A stretch of DNA of 64,000 nucleotides from Norana najaformis (GCA_964023275.1 OZ029923.1:4353729-4417728), one strand, 5' to 3'. Positions 1 to 11,110 are shown, counted from the first letter of the stretch. Numbers and translations: made by a program. Notes: a model not told the origin generated them from the letters alone.

Positions 1-352
1 TGAATCAGAGCCTTCCCGCCCCGCTGCCGTGCCTCTTCGATCGCTGCATATGATTCTTCAAAGTGCTGCATGATATTGTAACTTTCGTCATCCTCTGCTT
101 CGAATCCCACGTACTTTTCGATCGTGCCGTGATAGAAGTCGTTGCCCGTAACGACGTAACTTGCAGCGCAGTTGATCACGTGCGTTATTCCCAATTTCTG
201 CAACAGTTCAAGGTTTGTCGCTTCATCCTCTCCTGCAAGGTAGAGGAAATCGAAGAGCTTCGTTGGCCCGCTTGGCCAGCCCCCTCGGTAGCTTAGCACC
301 GAACGCATCTTTCGTACGTATGGAGTTAACAAATCTTTCGTTGCCATCTTGT
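1..352 (-). CDS. Dual-specificity protein phosphatase, partial (one exon, cut by window edge)
   Basis: Read on the minus strand, positions 352 to 1 are open and encode a dual-specificity phosphatase (DUSP/PTP) domain, an enzyme class that removes phosphate from Tyr and Ser/Thr residues. Visible landmarks in order are LFDFLYLAGEDEATN (the first strand and 'reporter' segment of DUSP folds), LGITHVINCA (the conserved beta strand), TGNDFY, YVGFEAEDDESYNI (the general-acid loop region with Asp residues), and HFEESYAAIEEARQRGGKAL ending in IH. The HCxxGxxR catalytic loop normally starts at that final H, so the nucleophilic Cys lies just outside the window. The exon is preceded on the minus strand by a pyrimidine-rich TTTGTCTCTTACAG acceptor, putting the first exon base at 352. 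An ATG at 347-345 in good context (ACAAGATGG) could be the start codon or an internal Met. Which DUSP subfamily it belongs to cannot be decided from this part. Confidence 0.85.
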
Positions 353-1654
353 CTGTAAGAGACAAACATCGAATAAATATTCAGTTAAAAAATATAATGC
401 AGAATTGTCTTCTGGCATTTATATAGTTTCAATGCTGATTGACAGGGCACCAATCTATGGTTTCTCACCAAGTTTTAATGAGCTTATTATATGTGTGAGG
501 CATTTTTCCCATGCACTGATCAAATTAACAACTTGCAATGCCAGCGTATTATAAAGCATGCACTAAGCCATAGCCGCTGTTTACTGAAGCCTGTCCAGAG
601 TTGTTACGATCATATGCCCAAAACAGAAACTAGTTTACAAGTATCATTTACACAGGTTTACACGATCGTTCGTTTTTCTTGTGAAGTCTTACACCGAGAA
701 GTCTCAGTAGGCTTAAAAATCCTTAAACGTTTCCTGTTTTCCCTTCCTTTATACCGAACTAGAGTAGATCCAGATCAGAAATAATCAGCAACACACAGTA
801 CAGGCAGTGATCTCAAAATGGCAACCAAGTTGAAAGGAAGCTAAAGAACCCAGCCGGTATTTTGATCCCAAAATAATCGGTAAGCTCTATATCTTTCGCT
901 AGGGCTCTGTTCGTTGTAAACTGAGAACCCTAGCTATTACTGCTTTATTTATATCAGCTGTTGTCAGGATAGTCGTTATTCTAACCTACAAACCTCTTTC
1001 TTGAAAGGAGTCATCCATCTAAGGTCCGAAAATAAAAGTAGAACTTGACTCCTTGACACATAAACGCACCCAGCAAACAGGATTGCAATCGCAGTTCCTT
1101 GAAGAATACATAGATTAAGGTCAACATGATTCGACTCATTAGCGCCGCCGTGTGACTGACAGAATTGAGATTATAAGCAATACGTATGCTTGAAATAGTA
1201 TCAAACATCTTTGAAAGTATACCGGTAGTATCATTTTAATATTTCGATTATAAACATTTTGTCTTGTCATAACAAATTTATTTTGCTTCGGCAGGGATAA
1301 ATTTAGCTAAGTTCTTGCCAATCAGTGCAATTACTACGTAATGCTCAACAACCCTATTCCTGTACAATTTCTCTATTCATATAGTTCTAGGCTTGGTACG
1401 ACTAAAGCAGTTCTTTAAAAATATTATTCCTTCGCTTCCCTTTTCGTTCAAGTCACTCTAACAACAAAGTTTCAAACAACATTTGTCATAATTGTAATAA
1501 TTGTAATTGGACATAGGGTATCAGTTGTCTACTTATATATCTACCTGCCTCGAGTCTGAACCGGACACAGCTAATCACGTCAATTTCCTTGTGAATAAAC
1601 GCATGTAAATAATTTGGTTACAAAGATTCTAATCTAATCTAAACACTTCTATAG
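353..1654. other. No recognisable gene
   Basis: This AT-rich stretch lies upstream of the phosphatase exon, so it is probably intron or 5' flank. Short open frames (for example 491-784 plus and 1011-1208 minus) show no family motif. I see no promoter I can support. Confidence 0.5.
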
Positions 1655-2060
1655 CGCCACTATAATAATGCTCAAGTCAACAGTCGATGGTCGCTGCTAA
1701 ACAAAATCATTGTCCGAATCAAATTCCATGGTGAGTCCGGGTCGAAAAGCCAGAGAGGAGCCCATAAGTCACGGAGACAGCCTACGCAGGAAAAGAGTTC
1801 AGGAAAAGATGAGTTTTTAGTCGAGATCTGAAGGCAGAAACAGAATTTGCCCAGCGAATATTTGCAGGAAGAGAGTTCCAGAGTCTAAGGCCAGCGACAG
1901 AAAAGGCACGCCTGCCAAGAGCTGTTCTAGTCCACGGAATAGTCAGATTTAGACAGCTAGAAGACTTGGACGATTTAGCTGAAGTAATGTGGTTTGCGAT
2001 AATGAAAACTGGAAAATTGACATAATTAAGGAACGTTGAATCTATATAATATATTTCGTC
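1655..2060 (+). mobile_element. REP-D type dispersed repeat
   Basis: It starts with TATAGCGCCACTATAATAAT and a CGATGGTCGCT block, then CACGGAGACAGCCTACG. This matches the head of the elements at 19,125-19,285 and 29,945-30,085. The second half (about 1,785-2,010), with GAGTTCCAGAGTCTAAGGCC, resembles the body of the element at 27,713-28,127. It is probably a non-autonomous retroelement. There is no coding capacity. Confidence 0.55.
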
Positions 2061-2154
2061 GTTGGTGACACTGATAAGAGCCAGAGCCTTCTATTTTAGA
2101 GCCATATATTAATCCATGACAAGCGCAGGACGCTATAAATAGCGTAAAACGCTA

Positions 2155-2490
2155 TAAAAATCGTAATCTTAATCCCGAGATTTCTACAGCAACCAATGAT
2201 AGCCACGTCACGGGAACCAGCTTATTCACAGGCGCTCAGTCAAAATAAAATCGATAGGCAAAAAGGGTTTGGTTCCAGGTCAAGATCCAAACGTCATGTA
2301 GCGAGACAGCGTGGCAGCTACGGTGGGTGGTGTTTGGGGGGATTGGAGCGGAGAGATAAGGGGAAGAAGGGGGGTCAGGATGGGATCTGTGAAATAGGAA
2401 TGTTTTCAGTTTTGAGTGAAAGGCCAATGCAGAAATTGCAAGCAGTGGAGCTTAGGTTAGTTTGTAAGATGGGTCAGAAAACTGTCGCAG
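2155..2490 (-). mobile_element. REP-B dispersed repeat, near full length
   Basis: The copy carries the REP-B signature in reverse: a GTAATCTTAATCCCGAGATT end, AACCAGCTTATTCACAGGCG, TCAGTCAAAATAAAATCGAT, GGTTCCAGGTCAAGATCC, then TTTTCAGTTTTGAGTGAAAG. The same block order recurs about eleven times in the window. The GATTACGATTACG-like simple tail marks the 3' end, so the element is read on the minus strand. The open frames across it are incidental. Confidence 0.8.
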
Positions 2491-3084
2491 TTCTGGGGGG
2501 AGTTCATTCTAGAGTAGTGGGGCAGCTATGGAAGATTTAGAGCTTTACAGAGTTTTTTTCTAAACCGTCAACGACCTTGTCAGCCACAAGATGTCGTTAC
2601 ACATTGAATAATGCAGTGCTGTTATAGACACCTATATTTAGCTCGCTTGAATCCGATTATGTATTGATCAACAGCAGTTAACTTGATTTACAACTCCACC
2701 GCTGCGGTGTGCAAGTGGCGGTAGTCCGAAACCAGGATAAAGCGTCTTTAAACAGAAACAACATACAACGCTATTTGCAGGGTCGAGGTCATACGGTCGC
2801 TGTGTAAAACCGTGTACAATTTACATTTACATTTACTATCAGAAGAGTCGCTATTGGCATCCAAAGAAACAACATGGCCACCTGGCATAGCCGATATGGC
2901 CATGAAAATCAAGATGCCGAAGAGTCAAATGGCCGTTTGAAAAATTTATATTTTACAATTTAAAGTAAAAATAAATTTTAAAATGAAACTATAAGGAAGA
3001 AGTCAAACGCCAAAAACGTTCGTAATCCAGGAGGACCCCACTTTCCGCCTTCGATCCTCGGAGAAACCTAGTAAATCAAATAAG
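2491..3084. other. No recognisable gene
   Basis: Non-repetitive sequence with no long open frame or family motif that I can identify. Confidence 0.4.
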
Positions 3085-3365
3085 TAAGGTAACCCATATC
3101 CCTGATGTGAGACGCAGGTGAGGCTTTATTTCCTTTTCTTTAGACCCTTTAGCCGACAATTGACGAATCCCAGAGTCCTGGACACGGGATCAGTGCATAG
3201 CAGCACTTGCCGTTTACTTCCCAGCTTACACCGGTACCAAATTATACTGCTTGGTGACAGAGGCACAGTGTGCGCAAACAACTTGCCCAGGGTCGTTACA
3301 CGGAGTCAAAACCGCAACCGCATGATCATTGGCCAAACGCGTTACCGATAGACCATCTCACCGCA
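3085..3365 (-). mobile_element. SINE-2 copy (tRNA-derived)
   Basis: On the minus strand it reads a tRNA-like head with ATGATCATGCGGTTGC and a box-B-like segment, then TTGTTTGCGCACACTGTGCC, GGTACCGGTGTAAGCTGGGA, GGACTCTGGGATTCGTCAAT and a tail ending near TTACTTAC. The segment after the head (gaccctgggcaagttgtttgc) resembles the conserved stretch of MIR/CORE-type SINEs. Other copies are at 12.8, 14.3, 38.0 and 50.7 kb. Confidence 0.8.
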
Positions 3366-3639
3366 CAGAACATAAAGAAACATGAGAGACACCAGCGAAA
3401 TATGAACTGAAAATATCAAGACGAACGAACCAAACTCAGCAACAGAAATATATGAACAAAAAACTGTAACTCAATAAGACGTCAACAACCACATTAGCCT
3501 TGTTTTTAAACTTTGGAAGTAATAATTTATTCCAAACTTTAATAAAAGCTTCCATCATTTAGGCTGGCGAGGCGCGCCTTCAAGTTGTAGTTAAACGATG
3601 CTCACTTGCATCACATCACGTGTCTATCATTTCTGCATT
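3366..3639. other. No recognisable gene
   Basis: AT-rich sequence between two SINE copies. Nothing identified. Confidence 0.4.
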
Positions 3640-3815
3640 TATTAAGCGCCACTATCTAATGACTAAGCATCAATCGATGGCGCTGAGCAGTGGTGAGTGT
3701 CGAACTTGCTCAAAGTAAGTACGCAGTAGCAGTTTCAGAGGAGGAGATTCGAACGCGTACTCTCCGCGTTAAAAGCCGAGCGCTCTATCCAATAGGTTAC
3801 CGTACCCCCCCCCAT
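3640..3815 (-). mobile_element. SINE-1 copy (tRNA-derived)
   Basis: On the minus strand the head reads ATTGGATAGAGCGCTCGGCT, then TTAACGCGGAGAGTACG and a GTTCGAATC box B, matching an RNA polymerase III tRNA promoter. The body has TTGAGCAAGT and the tail GCGCCATCGATTGATGCTTA, then ATAGTGGCGCTTAATAAATG. Five more full or partial copies lie at 43-50 kb and 63.5 kb. Confidence 0.85.
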
Positions 3816-5039
3816 TGCATTGCGATAATTAAGATGACATTTAGCTGCATCATCGCTGCATTTTCATCTGAAAAGCTCTGTTTCCAATCTGCAAAGTGCT
3901 ATGTTTTATGCTTAATCAATGCTAAAGCAGCCATATGTTAAACCGTTCGCACTTACTGCACGCTCACACACACACGCACACACACACACCCACGCATGCA
4001 CGCACACACCCACACACAGCGCGTTTAAGACATTTAATAAGGCTAACCAACGAGTAGAAGAAAATGCCTGCCAACAACCATTAGGTAACAACCACTGGCC
4101 GACGCAAAAGCTGTGCGATATTTTGGGCTGTAATTGTGCTTGGCATTAAAACAGACGCTGTGCGCATCACGAGCAAAAGGCGACGACGACGACGACTTTT
4201 CCGCAGTGAGTCTCCATACGACACTTGTGCTATTTTTAATCTAGTCTGCTCACTCGAGAAATTTTTGGCCAGTCGGGGCTTTTGCGCTTTTTTAAAACTG
4301 GTGTTGGAAAGCAGATAGCATTTCCGTTAGTCTGAGATATTTTCCTTCTATACAAATGCATGCAGACAATGTTCAGGCTATTGCACGCTAGTTTTATGAT
4401 TGACAAATTCAGTTTATGATTCACGTTTTGGCTATTTTGGGCTAATTTAGAATCGAACTCGTTGTGAGTGTAACGTAAACGTCAGCGCAGCAACGCCTCA
4501 ACGAAAAAGAGGGAAACCAGCAGACGGCTCTTTGTTTAGACATCTCGGGGAGTTGCTTACAAATTGAAAATGTCAGTGTACTCACGTTCTGCCGAAGAAC
4601 AACTCACGCATTTCCGCGGATGACCTTGAAAACTCACTTGAAGACGACGAGAGAACTGGGAAAAGGCGTTGGTGGTCATTTTCTGTCTGGGTTGACGCGT
4701 GTGGACTCTGGGGCGTCGAAACATCCCACAGTTCCAGACGTGAGGTTTTTTCTGACACAAAAGGGCGTCATATTTCACCCGCCAAGCTCTTGACATTTGT
4801 CTCGTCACAGCTCACGGAAGCTCTTATCCGCTGCGTCAAAGACACGCTGCCTCTGCAGGTAGGTTCACATGTCAAGCTGATCAGATGACGAAGGTTCAGC
4901 TTAATTAGACGGGGCTAGTGCTGTAAACAGCGTGCGCATGCGCCGCTGTGTCACGTCGGATCTCTTTCTGGGTTTCTGTCATACCACGCTGTGGTATAGC
5001 CACATCATTGTGCATTGTTCGGAAATGGCCAATCCTGTT
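3816..5039. other. No recognisable gene; short CA tract
   Basis: It contains an imperfect (CA)n/(ACGC)n tract at about 3,963-4,018 and otherwise low-copy sequence. The minus-strand frame at 4,557-4,808 (83 codons) shows no recognisable domain. Confidence 0.4.
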
Positions 5040-5043
5040 GTTG

Positions 5044-5115
<72 letters not shown>

Positions 5116-5163
5116 GGAATTATTATTTATGTTCGGAATTATTATTATTATTATTATTATTAT

Positions 5164-5243
<80 letters not shown>

Positions 5244-5262
5244 TAGTAGTAGTAGTAGTATT
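5040..5262. repeat. (TTA)n followed by (TAG)n microsatellite
   Basis: Near-perfect TTA repeats at 5,040-5,165, interrupted by two copies of a CGGAATTATTATT unit, then TAG repeats to 5,262. Open frames across it encode only homopolymers. Confidence 0.95.
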
Positions 5263-5430
5263 AACTTGCTTGCCCACCGTAGACTAACCTCTGGTTTCTC
5301 TGACCTAGCGGAATTCGCCGTGACTTATCCCATGGATTATGATTTTGATTACGATTTCACATGAAGCGACGTTCGATTGATGCATTGGGCATTATGATAA
5401 CGGCGCTATAGAAGTCAGATTAGAATTGTT
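5263..5430 (+). mobile_element. REP-A dispersed repeat
   Basis: It contains CTCTGGTTTCTCTGACC, GGAATTCG, TTATGATTTTGATTACG, GACGTTCGATTGATGCATTG and a GGCGCTATAGAAGTCAGATT end. The same blocks in the same order occur at 25,240-25,540, and the 3' end alone recurs at 60,400-60,445. The GATTAGAATTG end resembles a retroposon simple tail. Confidence 0.7.
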
Positions 5431-5570
5431 GTCGCTGTGGCTGTGGTAGTCGTTGTTGTTGTTGTCGTTGTTGTCTGTCTAGTTTTCTGGTGAATGTCAC
5501 AGGAAATAGATGCATATATTATATGTATGCCATATGCAACTGAATAATCATACAGCGCTTATGGGGTACA

Positions 5571-5628
5571 TGTCAAAAGCGCGTCATGACTTAGACCGCC
5601 ATTCAGTGCTAAGTCATGCACTTTGACA
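5571..5628. repeat. Short imperfect hairpin
   Basis: TGTCAAAAGCGCGTCATGAC plus TTAG (5,571-5,594) pairs with CTAAGTCATGCACTTTGACA (5,609-5,628) across a 14-base loop. Confidence 0.7.
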
Positions 5629-6149
5629 CCGACAGTTTTGAATATTCATTAGCATGCTCTCCAAAGTTAGTTTTATACGTAATACTAGTTTTTCTGTTTT
5701 CCTTCGCTGATTGGATATGACGATTTACGATATGTCGGCGTTGCATATACACTGAGGCATTTATTTCTGATCACAGTCAAATCAGTTCAACACTACATCA
5801 AAGCGAACGACATCATATACGGAGCCACCTGCATGCGGACTACGAACTTAGCTGAAACTATAAAATCGCGCCCGATGCATTACGTAATCAAACCGTGCAT
5901 GTAAAAAACGCACCCACAGAGGGCATTAAAACCTTATGCGGTCTGCAGGTGCAACATCGGATAACAAGGAGTTTTATGGCGCTATACAAATGATCTGTAT
6001 TTGTTGCTATTGGTGGAGATATCTGGCGAGGTAATTTCTCATTTATTACCCTTTCTGCTCGTTTATCTATAAACGCGACTATATCAGTGACTGTCTGCAG
6101 ATGGTTGTAAATGTAAATGTAAATCTGCGAAATTTCTCTGCGCCACACA
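5629..6149. other. No recognisable gene
   Basis: Low-copy sequence with one TATGGCGCTATACAAATGAT motif near 5,975. No coding signal. Confidence 0.4.
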
Positions 6150-6264
6150 AAAGCTCCGTTAGAGAGACCAGCTTAATCACTGGCGCTATATCAAATCAAG
6201 TCTGAAAGACCCAGGTTGTTTTGTCAGTTTTGATGCCACCAGGTCAGAATCCGAGGGTTGGTCG
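6150..6264 (+). mobile_element. REP-C dispersed repeat
   Basis: AGACCAGCTTAATCACTGGC then GCGCTATATCAAATCAAGTC and GCCACCAGGTCAGAATCC. The same blocks occur at 48,700-48,815 (plus) and 21,890-22,065 (minus). It directly abuts LINE-derived sequence and may be part of it. Confidence 0.65.
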
Positions 6265-6625
6265 TTAGAGCTAGCACGGGCCAGGCTCCAAAATATCTTT
6301 GTGATCTTATTCGGCCTCCAAGTTCCAGTACCTCGTCCGTCCTCTACGTTCTCTAGGTCGTCTGGATCTATTTGTTCCTCGTGTTAAGTCCTCGCTTGCG
6401 CAGCAGAAGGCTTTTGCTGTTGTTGGCCCATCTCTATGGAATGGACTTCCGCTATCGTTTTGTGCAAGGGTCACAGTTGGTGATAGAGCTCAGTCAGCTC
6501 GTTGTTTAAAGAAGTTCTTATTTCCCCGGGGTTCTCATGCTGGAAGCGACTCTGAGTAGTTTGTTCTGTAAGAAGCGCTATATAAGTTATCAAATACAAT
6601 ACAATAAAATATAATACAATCTGAT
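6265..6625 (+). pseudogene. LINE 3' end with readable C-terminus of the retrotransposon protein
   Basis: Frame 6,305-6,559 encodes 84 residues before a TAG stop. It contains RLDLFVPRVKSSLAQQ and KAFAVVGPSLWNGLP, then a basic-hydrophobic end with LKKFLFPRG. The pattern 'A(F)..P.LWN.LP...' followed by a 'K..LF' element is the usual C-terminal tail of ORF2-type reverse transcriptases of L2/CR1-like non-LTR retrotransposons. After the stop come AGCGCTATATAAGTTATC and an (AATAC)n-like tail, as expected of a LINE 3' end. The frame is closed by a TGA at 6,302, so this is a truncated, dead fragment with no RT or endonuclease domain. The same element appears inverted at 53.8 and 54.1 kb. Confidence 0.8.
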
Positions 6626-7014
6626 CCTTACTGTGGTCCGTAGGCTGATCTACCTAACGGATTAAGTTAAGCTATCGAAGCAACGCAATCAGTAATTTCA
6701 CTTGTAATGGGAATCGTCAGTAACTACGACAAACAATCCTGCTATCCTACAGCGTAGACGATAGAACAGTAAGCTTAAAAGTCTATCCCATTATAAGGAT
6801 AAGCGTCACCGAGAGGCAAGAACAGACGCCTGACAAATAGCCAGACATACAAGAAGCATACTTAGGAATGCTTCCACACATGCATGCGTGTATACACACA
6901 CTTTTCCACAGACAGCCGGCGAGGAGTGACTGTAATGTTCTTAATGACCTTTACACCGGCAGGAATAGCTCTACCCGGACAACGATAAATATAAATATAG
7001 ATGCTTGCGGTTTT
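6626..7014. other. No recognisable gene
   Basis: Low-copy sequence with nothing identifiable. Confidence 0.4.
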
Positions 7015-7195
7015 CTGTAGCGACCGTGTGGCCTCTACCCTGTTCGTTTTTCACTGAATTGATTGGGTGAGATCCTTCATCACTCACTGGTTCCCGCTTT
7101 AATGGGTACCACGCCATTTAAGATCCCAGTGCACAGACCGTGATTAAAATCTCTGAAATAATAGCCACTATTGGTATGCGAACCGGTATCCTCAC
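7015..7195 (+). mobile_element. REP-F dispersed repeat
   Basis: It carries GAATTGATTGGGTGAGATCC, a CCGCTTTAATGGGTACCACG block, ATTTAAGATCC, and AAATCTCTGAAATAATAGCC. The same order is seen at 19,860-20,060, and a truncated copy lies at 12,640-12,785. Confidence 0.7.
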
Positions 7196-7605
7196 TCACA
7201 GAGACGCCTTGACGTACGCTTTGACCAATGTAGCTAACTAGGGCAGTTGAGATACCATAGCGACGATTGTGACGTCATTGTGAGGCTCCTTGACGTACGC
7301 TTTGACCAATGTAGCTACCGAGGCCAGCTGAGATACCATGGCGACGATTATGACGTCAATATGTGTCGGGCCAAGTGAGGCGCCTTGACGTACGCTTTAA
7401 CCAGCGTAGCTAAATAGGCCAGCTGAGATACCATAGCGACAATTGTGACGACAATGTGTGTCAGGCCAAGTGACGCCTTGACGTTCGCTTTAGCCAATGT
7501 AACTAACTAGACCAGCTGAGATACCATAGCGACGATTATGACGTCAATATGTGTCGGGCTAAGTGAGGCGCCTTGACGTACGCTTTAACCATTGTAGCTA
7601 ACTAT
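7196..7605. repeat. Tandem array, about 80-97 bp unit x 5, with CRE-like octamers
   Basis: Five diverged units start with GCC(or TCC)TTGACGTACGCTTT near 7,205, 7,285, 7,382, 7,472 and 7,569. They share CCAGCTGAGATACCATAGCG and GACGATTATGACGTCAATAT. Three units contain an exact TGACGTCA palindrome. Confidence 0.85.
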
Positions 7606-7694
7606 ATATATCATGGACAAGTTGCTATGCAGTCGCTATGCAAATATATACCGCTCAGGTATATATTTATACCTTTCGCTTTATATTTATACCT

Positions 7695-8050
7695 TTCGCT
7701 TTTACAGGTCGCTTTATGTCTAGGTCTACATATACATACATAGGTCTATGTATGTACATGTATATATGTTTTAGGTCTATATATATACATGTATATATAG
7801 ACCTAAACATATGTTTTAGGTCTATATATATACATGTATATATAGACCTAAACATATATACATGAATATATATACCTAAATATATACATGTATATATAGA
7901 CCTAAAACATATATATATGTATATATGTTTTAGGTCTATGTATATACATGTATATATGTTTTAGGTCTATATATACATGTATATATGTTTAGGATATATA
8001 TTCATGTATATATGTTTAGGTCTATATATACATGTATATATGTTTTAGTA
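7695..8050. repeat. AT-rich palindromic tandem repeat
   Basis: Repeated alternation of TTTTAGGTCTATATA, TACATGTATATAT and its complement (TATATAGACCTAAA). Units can pair with each other in either orientation. No gene. Confidence 0.85.
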
Positions 8051-8880
8051 CATTCACTTGATATGATTTGGAGTATACATAACGTATATAATATACTGTC
8101 GATGATGTATGATGTCAAGTATACGTCGTAAGATGAAGAAACTACAGGAATCGCATCCATTCAGTATATAAATAAAAACTGGCGACACCTTTTCTGTACA
8201 GCTTCTACTAAAGCTTGGTTGATCTCCATCTATCATGGTCTCCATGCATGCGACCAGCTTTTGTCAGAACTTTCATGTAGGTCCCGATATCCTCATGAAA
8301 TATGACGTTATCGCCTTTAAAAGGCTTCTAAAAGACGCCAGATAAATATGTATGTATATAAATATATATATGTATATATATATAATTATATCAGAGTGTC
8401 TCTGATTCTATGCATGGAGCGAGCGGAATTGTCTGGCTTATATGGCAAGTAGTAAGCCGTTTCTAAGACGCTGGGATTCAGACCCTTGCCAGCACATGAC
8501 ATGGAAAATGTATGTTATGTACTATAGATAAGAGGTATTGGAGATTAGATTTTTACTCTGCAGATACTGAACAGTATGATAATTACATCTATCTGTTTTA
8601 AATACACCTGTAGTTATAACACTTATAGCAATTACATCTGTAGTGATTACACCAGTATTGACCAGCAGTGCATAGCAATACTATTGATGGTACTGGATTT
8701 GATTCTGATTGTGATGGTGGATCGCCTCATCGGGTCGACCCGACCTTCATCTCGACCCGACCTTCATCTCGACCCGATTTGACCCGACCCAACCACTGCG
8801 TTGAATACGAAGTAATATCGTTTGATGAAAATCTCACTGCAGGTTACCAGATGTATCAAGAATGTCTAGGTACAAGAACT
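8051..8880. other. No recognisable gene
   Basis: AT-rich sequence with a small repeat of ACCTTCATCTCGACCCGA at about 8,738-8,780. No supported coding region. Confidence 0.4.
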
Positions 8881-8881
8881 A

Positions 8882-9065
8882 CATCGACAGACAGACAAAC
8901 AGACACACAGACAGACAGACAAGCAGACAGGCAGACAGACAGACAGACACAGACAGACACAGGCAAGCAGGCAGGCAGACACACAGACAGACACAGACAG
9001 ACAGGCAGGCAGACAGACAGCCACACAGACAGACACAGACAGACAGACAGGCAGACAGACAGATA
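8882..9065. repeat. (CAGA)n microsatellite
   Basis: Imperfect CAGA repeats with CAGG and CACA variants. Frames on both strands are repeat translations (RQTD or CLSV). Confidence 0.95.
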
Positions 9066-9362
9066 TAATCACTTGTGACACATGTGGCCAATGCTCGATA
9101 ATTTTTCTCATGAGATTATTGTCAAAGGGCATTCGGTGCTTTCCTTCCGAGCGCTGTCCAAAACAACTAGGGGTCGACTAAAGCGCCCTGTGGACGAATT
9201 TCCATCGAACCATCGGGCATCCCCTCTGCAGCCGATCACCTCGATGACTAGGCCCGGCTGCTGCGAAGACTAAGCCATGATGGTTCCGCTGCAGCAGCAG
9301 CAGCAGCAGCGGAGATAATCCGCTGTTTGTTGCGTAACGTCCATGGGAGTAATCCTTGATTG
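9066..9362. other. Low-copy spacer
   Basis: It contains a (CAG)8-like run at about 9,290-9,310. No gene identified. Confidence 0.4.
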
Positions 9363-9555
9363 GAGAGAGAGAGAGAGAGACAGAGAGAGAGAAGAGAGAC
9401 AGACAGACAGACAGAGAAAGAGAGAGAGAAGAGAAGAGGGACAGAGAGAAGAGATAGAGAAGAGACAGAGACAGAGACAGACAGACAGACATACAAAGAG
9501 AAAGAGAGAAGAGAGAGACAAACAGACAGACAGACAGACAGACAAAGAGAGAGAT
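9363..9555. repeat. (GA)n / (CAGA)n microsatellite
   Basis: Compound GA and CAGA repeats, giving spurious long frames on both strands. Confidence 0.95.
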
Positions 9556-9682
9556 GTGCTTGTTCCCCATCCATCCATCGCCGCCGAATGACTTTCGAGG
9601 TTCAAATGAAGAACCTGTCAATGGCGAACTCCCTGGTCAATCAAGCTCACTTCATGCAAATTACTACTGACTTAACGTGTAA

Positions 9683-9683
9683 C

Positions 9684-9777
<94 letters not shown>

Positions 9778-9778
9778 C
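9683..9778. repeat. (AT)n-(GA)n microsatellite
   Basis: ATATAT runs followed by (AG)14, immediately left of the inverted-repeat element at 9,781. Confidence 0.95.
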
Positions 9779-9780
9779 AT

Positions 9781-10064
9781 GTTCACTGCGCTTTTCAAAG
9801 CCCGTTAAAGGGCGATATATATGCAAATACGTGTACATGTATACTGACAGCTAAAGGACTTCTTGTGCATTTAAAATAACAAGCGACCACCATACTATAA
9901 TTATTATGCAGAGTCATATGACATATATATATATATATATATAAAGTATACGATGCTATATAGCAGACTGTCATATGACTGCATAATAATTATAGTGCGG
10001 TGGTCGTTTGTTATTTTAAATGCATATACAGTCTTTTAGCTGTCAGTATACATGTACACGTATT

Positions 10065-10121
<57 letters not shown>

Positions 10122-10252
10122 CCCTTTAAGGGCCTTATATATATATAGCGCTATATATACATGGCTATATCTATATATATATATATATACATACACATAT
10201 ATATATAAGGGCCTTTAAGGGCCTTTGAGGGCCTTTGAAAAGCGCTGGGAAC
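9781..10252. mobile_element. Inverted-repeat (MITE-like/foldback) element
   Basis: The left end GTTCACTGCGCTTTTCAAAG is the near-complement of the right end CTTTGAAAAGCGCTGGGAAC. Inside, TGCAAATACGTGTACATGTA, GCATTTAAAATAACAAG, CGACCACCATACTATAATTA and GAGTCATATGACATAT (9,820-9,930) are matched in reverse at about 9,968-10,075. The arms are about 150 bp long with a short AT core. The right arm also carries an AT expansion and AAGGGCCTTT repeats. It has no coding capacity, and I could not identify the superfamily. Confidence 0.75.
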
Positions 10253-10825
10253 AGAGATACTAAACATTTATATCAAACAGATTTGAACAGATGCGACGTA
10301 AGATAAGCTGAGAATGTTTCCTGGAACAGTATCTTTTGGAACAGTAGGTATTTTTAGATGGAGCTTGTTCCACAAGAAACACGTTGTCCTCGGACCAGTA
10401 TATACATGTATATACAGGAAAAAGTGCTTAACGTTCCTTATATGCATCTGTATACACAGCAATCTGTACCTCTTTACCTTTGTACTACTTTCTTACTTAC
10501 AGTAACCTGATTCTCTGGTTTCCCTACCAACTGGATTTCAACCTACCAAGCAATTTACTACTAGCCCACATCAGATCGATTATGGCGCTATATAATCAAA
10601 CCCAAACAGGCCAACACATGGCCACCTATTTTTGTGATTTGGCATTTAGAACCTGGCTTGCTTTCTGATATCCGTCGGGGCTCATCGCTCCTAATGAAAC
10701 CGAAATTAGTTGTTTAAATCTCATTATTCAACAGACATCCATGGACATTCCAAACCCTAAAGTCAATACATCTGGCAAATCTCTCTCGCTCGCCCTGTCT
10801 TTGACTAAGCAAGCAAGTAGGCTGA
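10253..10825. other. No recognisable gene
   Basis: Low-copy sequence with one ATTATGGCGCTATATAATC motif near 10,580. No coding signal. Confidence 0.4.
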
Positions 10826-10827
10826 CA

Positions 10828-11110
10828 GGAGGAGGAGGAGGAGAAGAAGAAGAGGAAGAAGAAGAAGAGCAAGAGGAAGAAGAAGAATCAGAGGAAGAAG
10901 AAGGAAGAAGAAGAGGAGGAAGAGGAAGAAGAAGAATCAGAGGAAGAGGAAGAGGAAGAGGAAGAATCAGAATCAGAAGAAGAGGAGGAAGAGGAAGAAG
11001 AAGAATCAGAAGAAGAGGAAGAAAAAGAAGAAGAAGAAGAATCAGAAGAAGAGGAGGAAGAAGAAGAAGAAAAAGAGGAAGAGGAAGAAGAAGAAAAAGA
11101 GGAAGAGGAA

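Noticed and set aside
6305-6559. Host protein-coding exon
   Set aside because: Although the frame looks coding, its LWNGLP motif, 3' tail and further copies at 54 kb identify it as LINE-derived.
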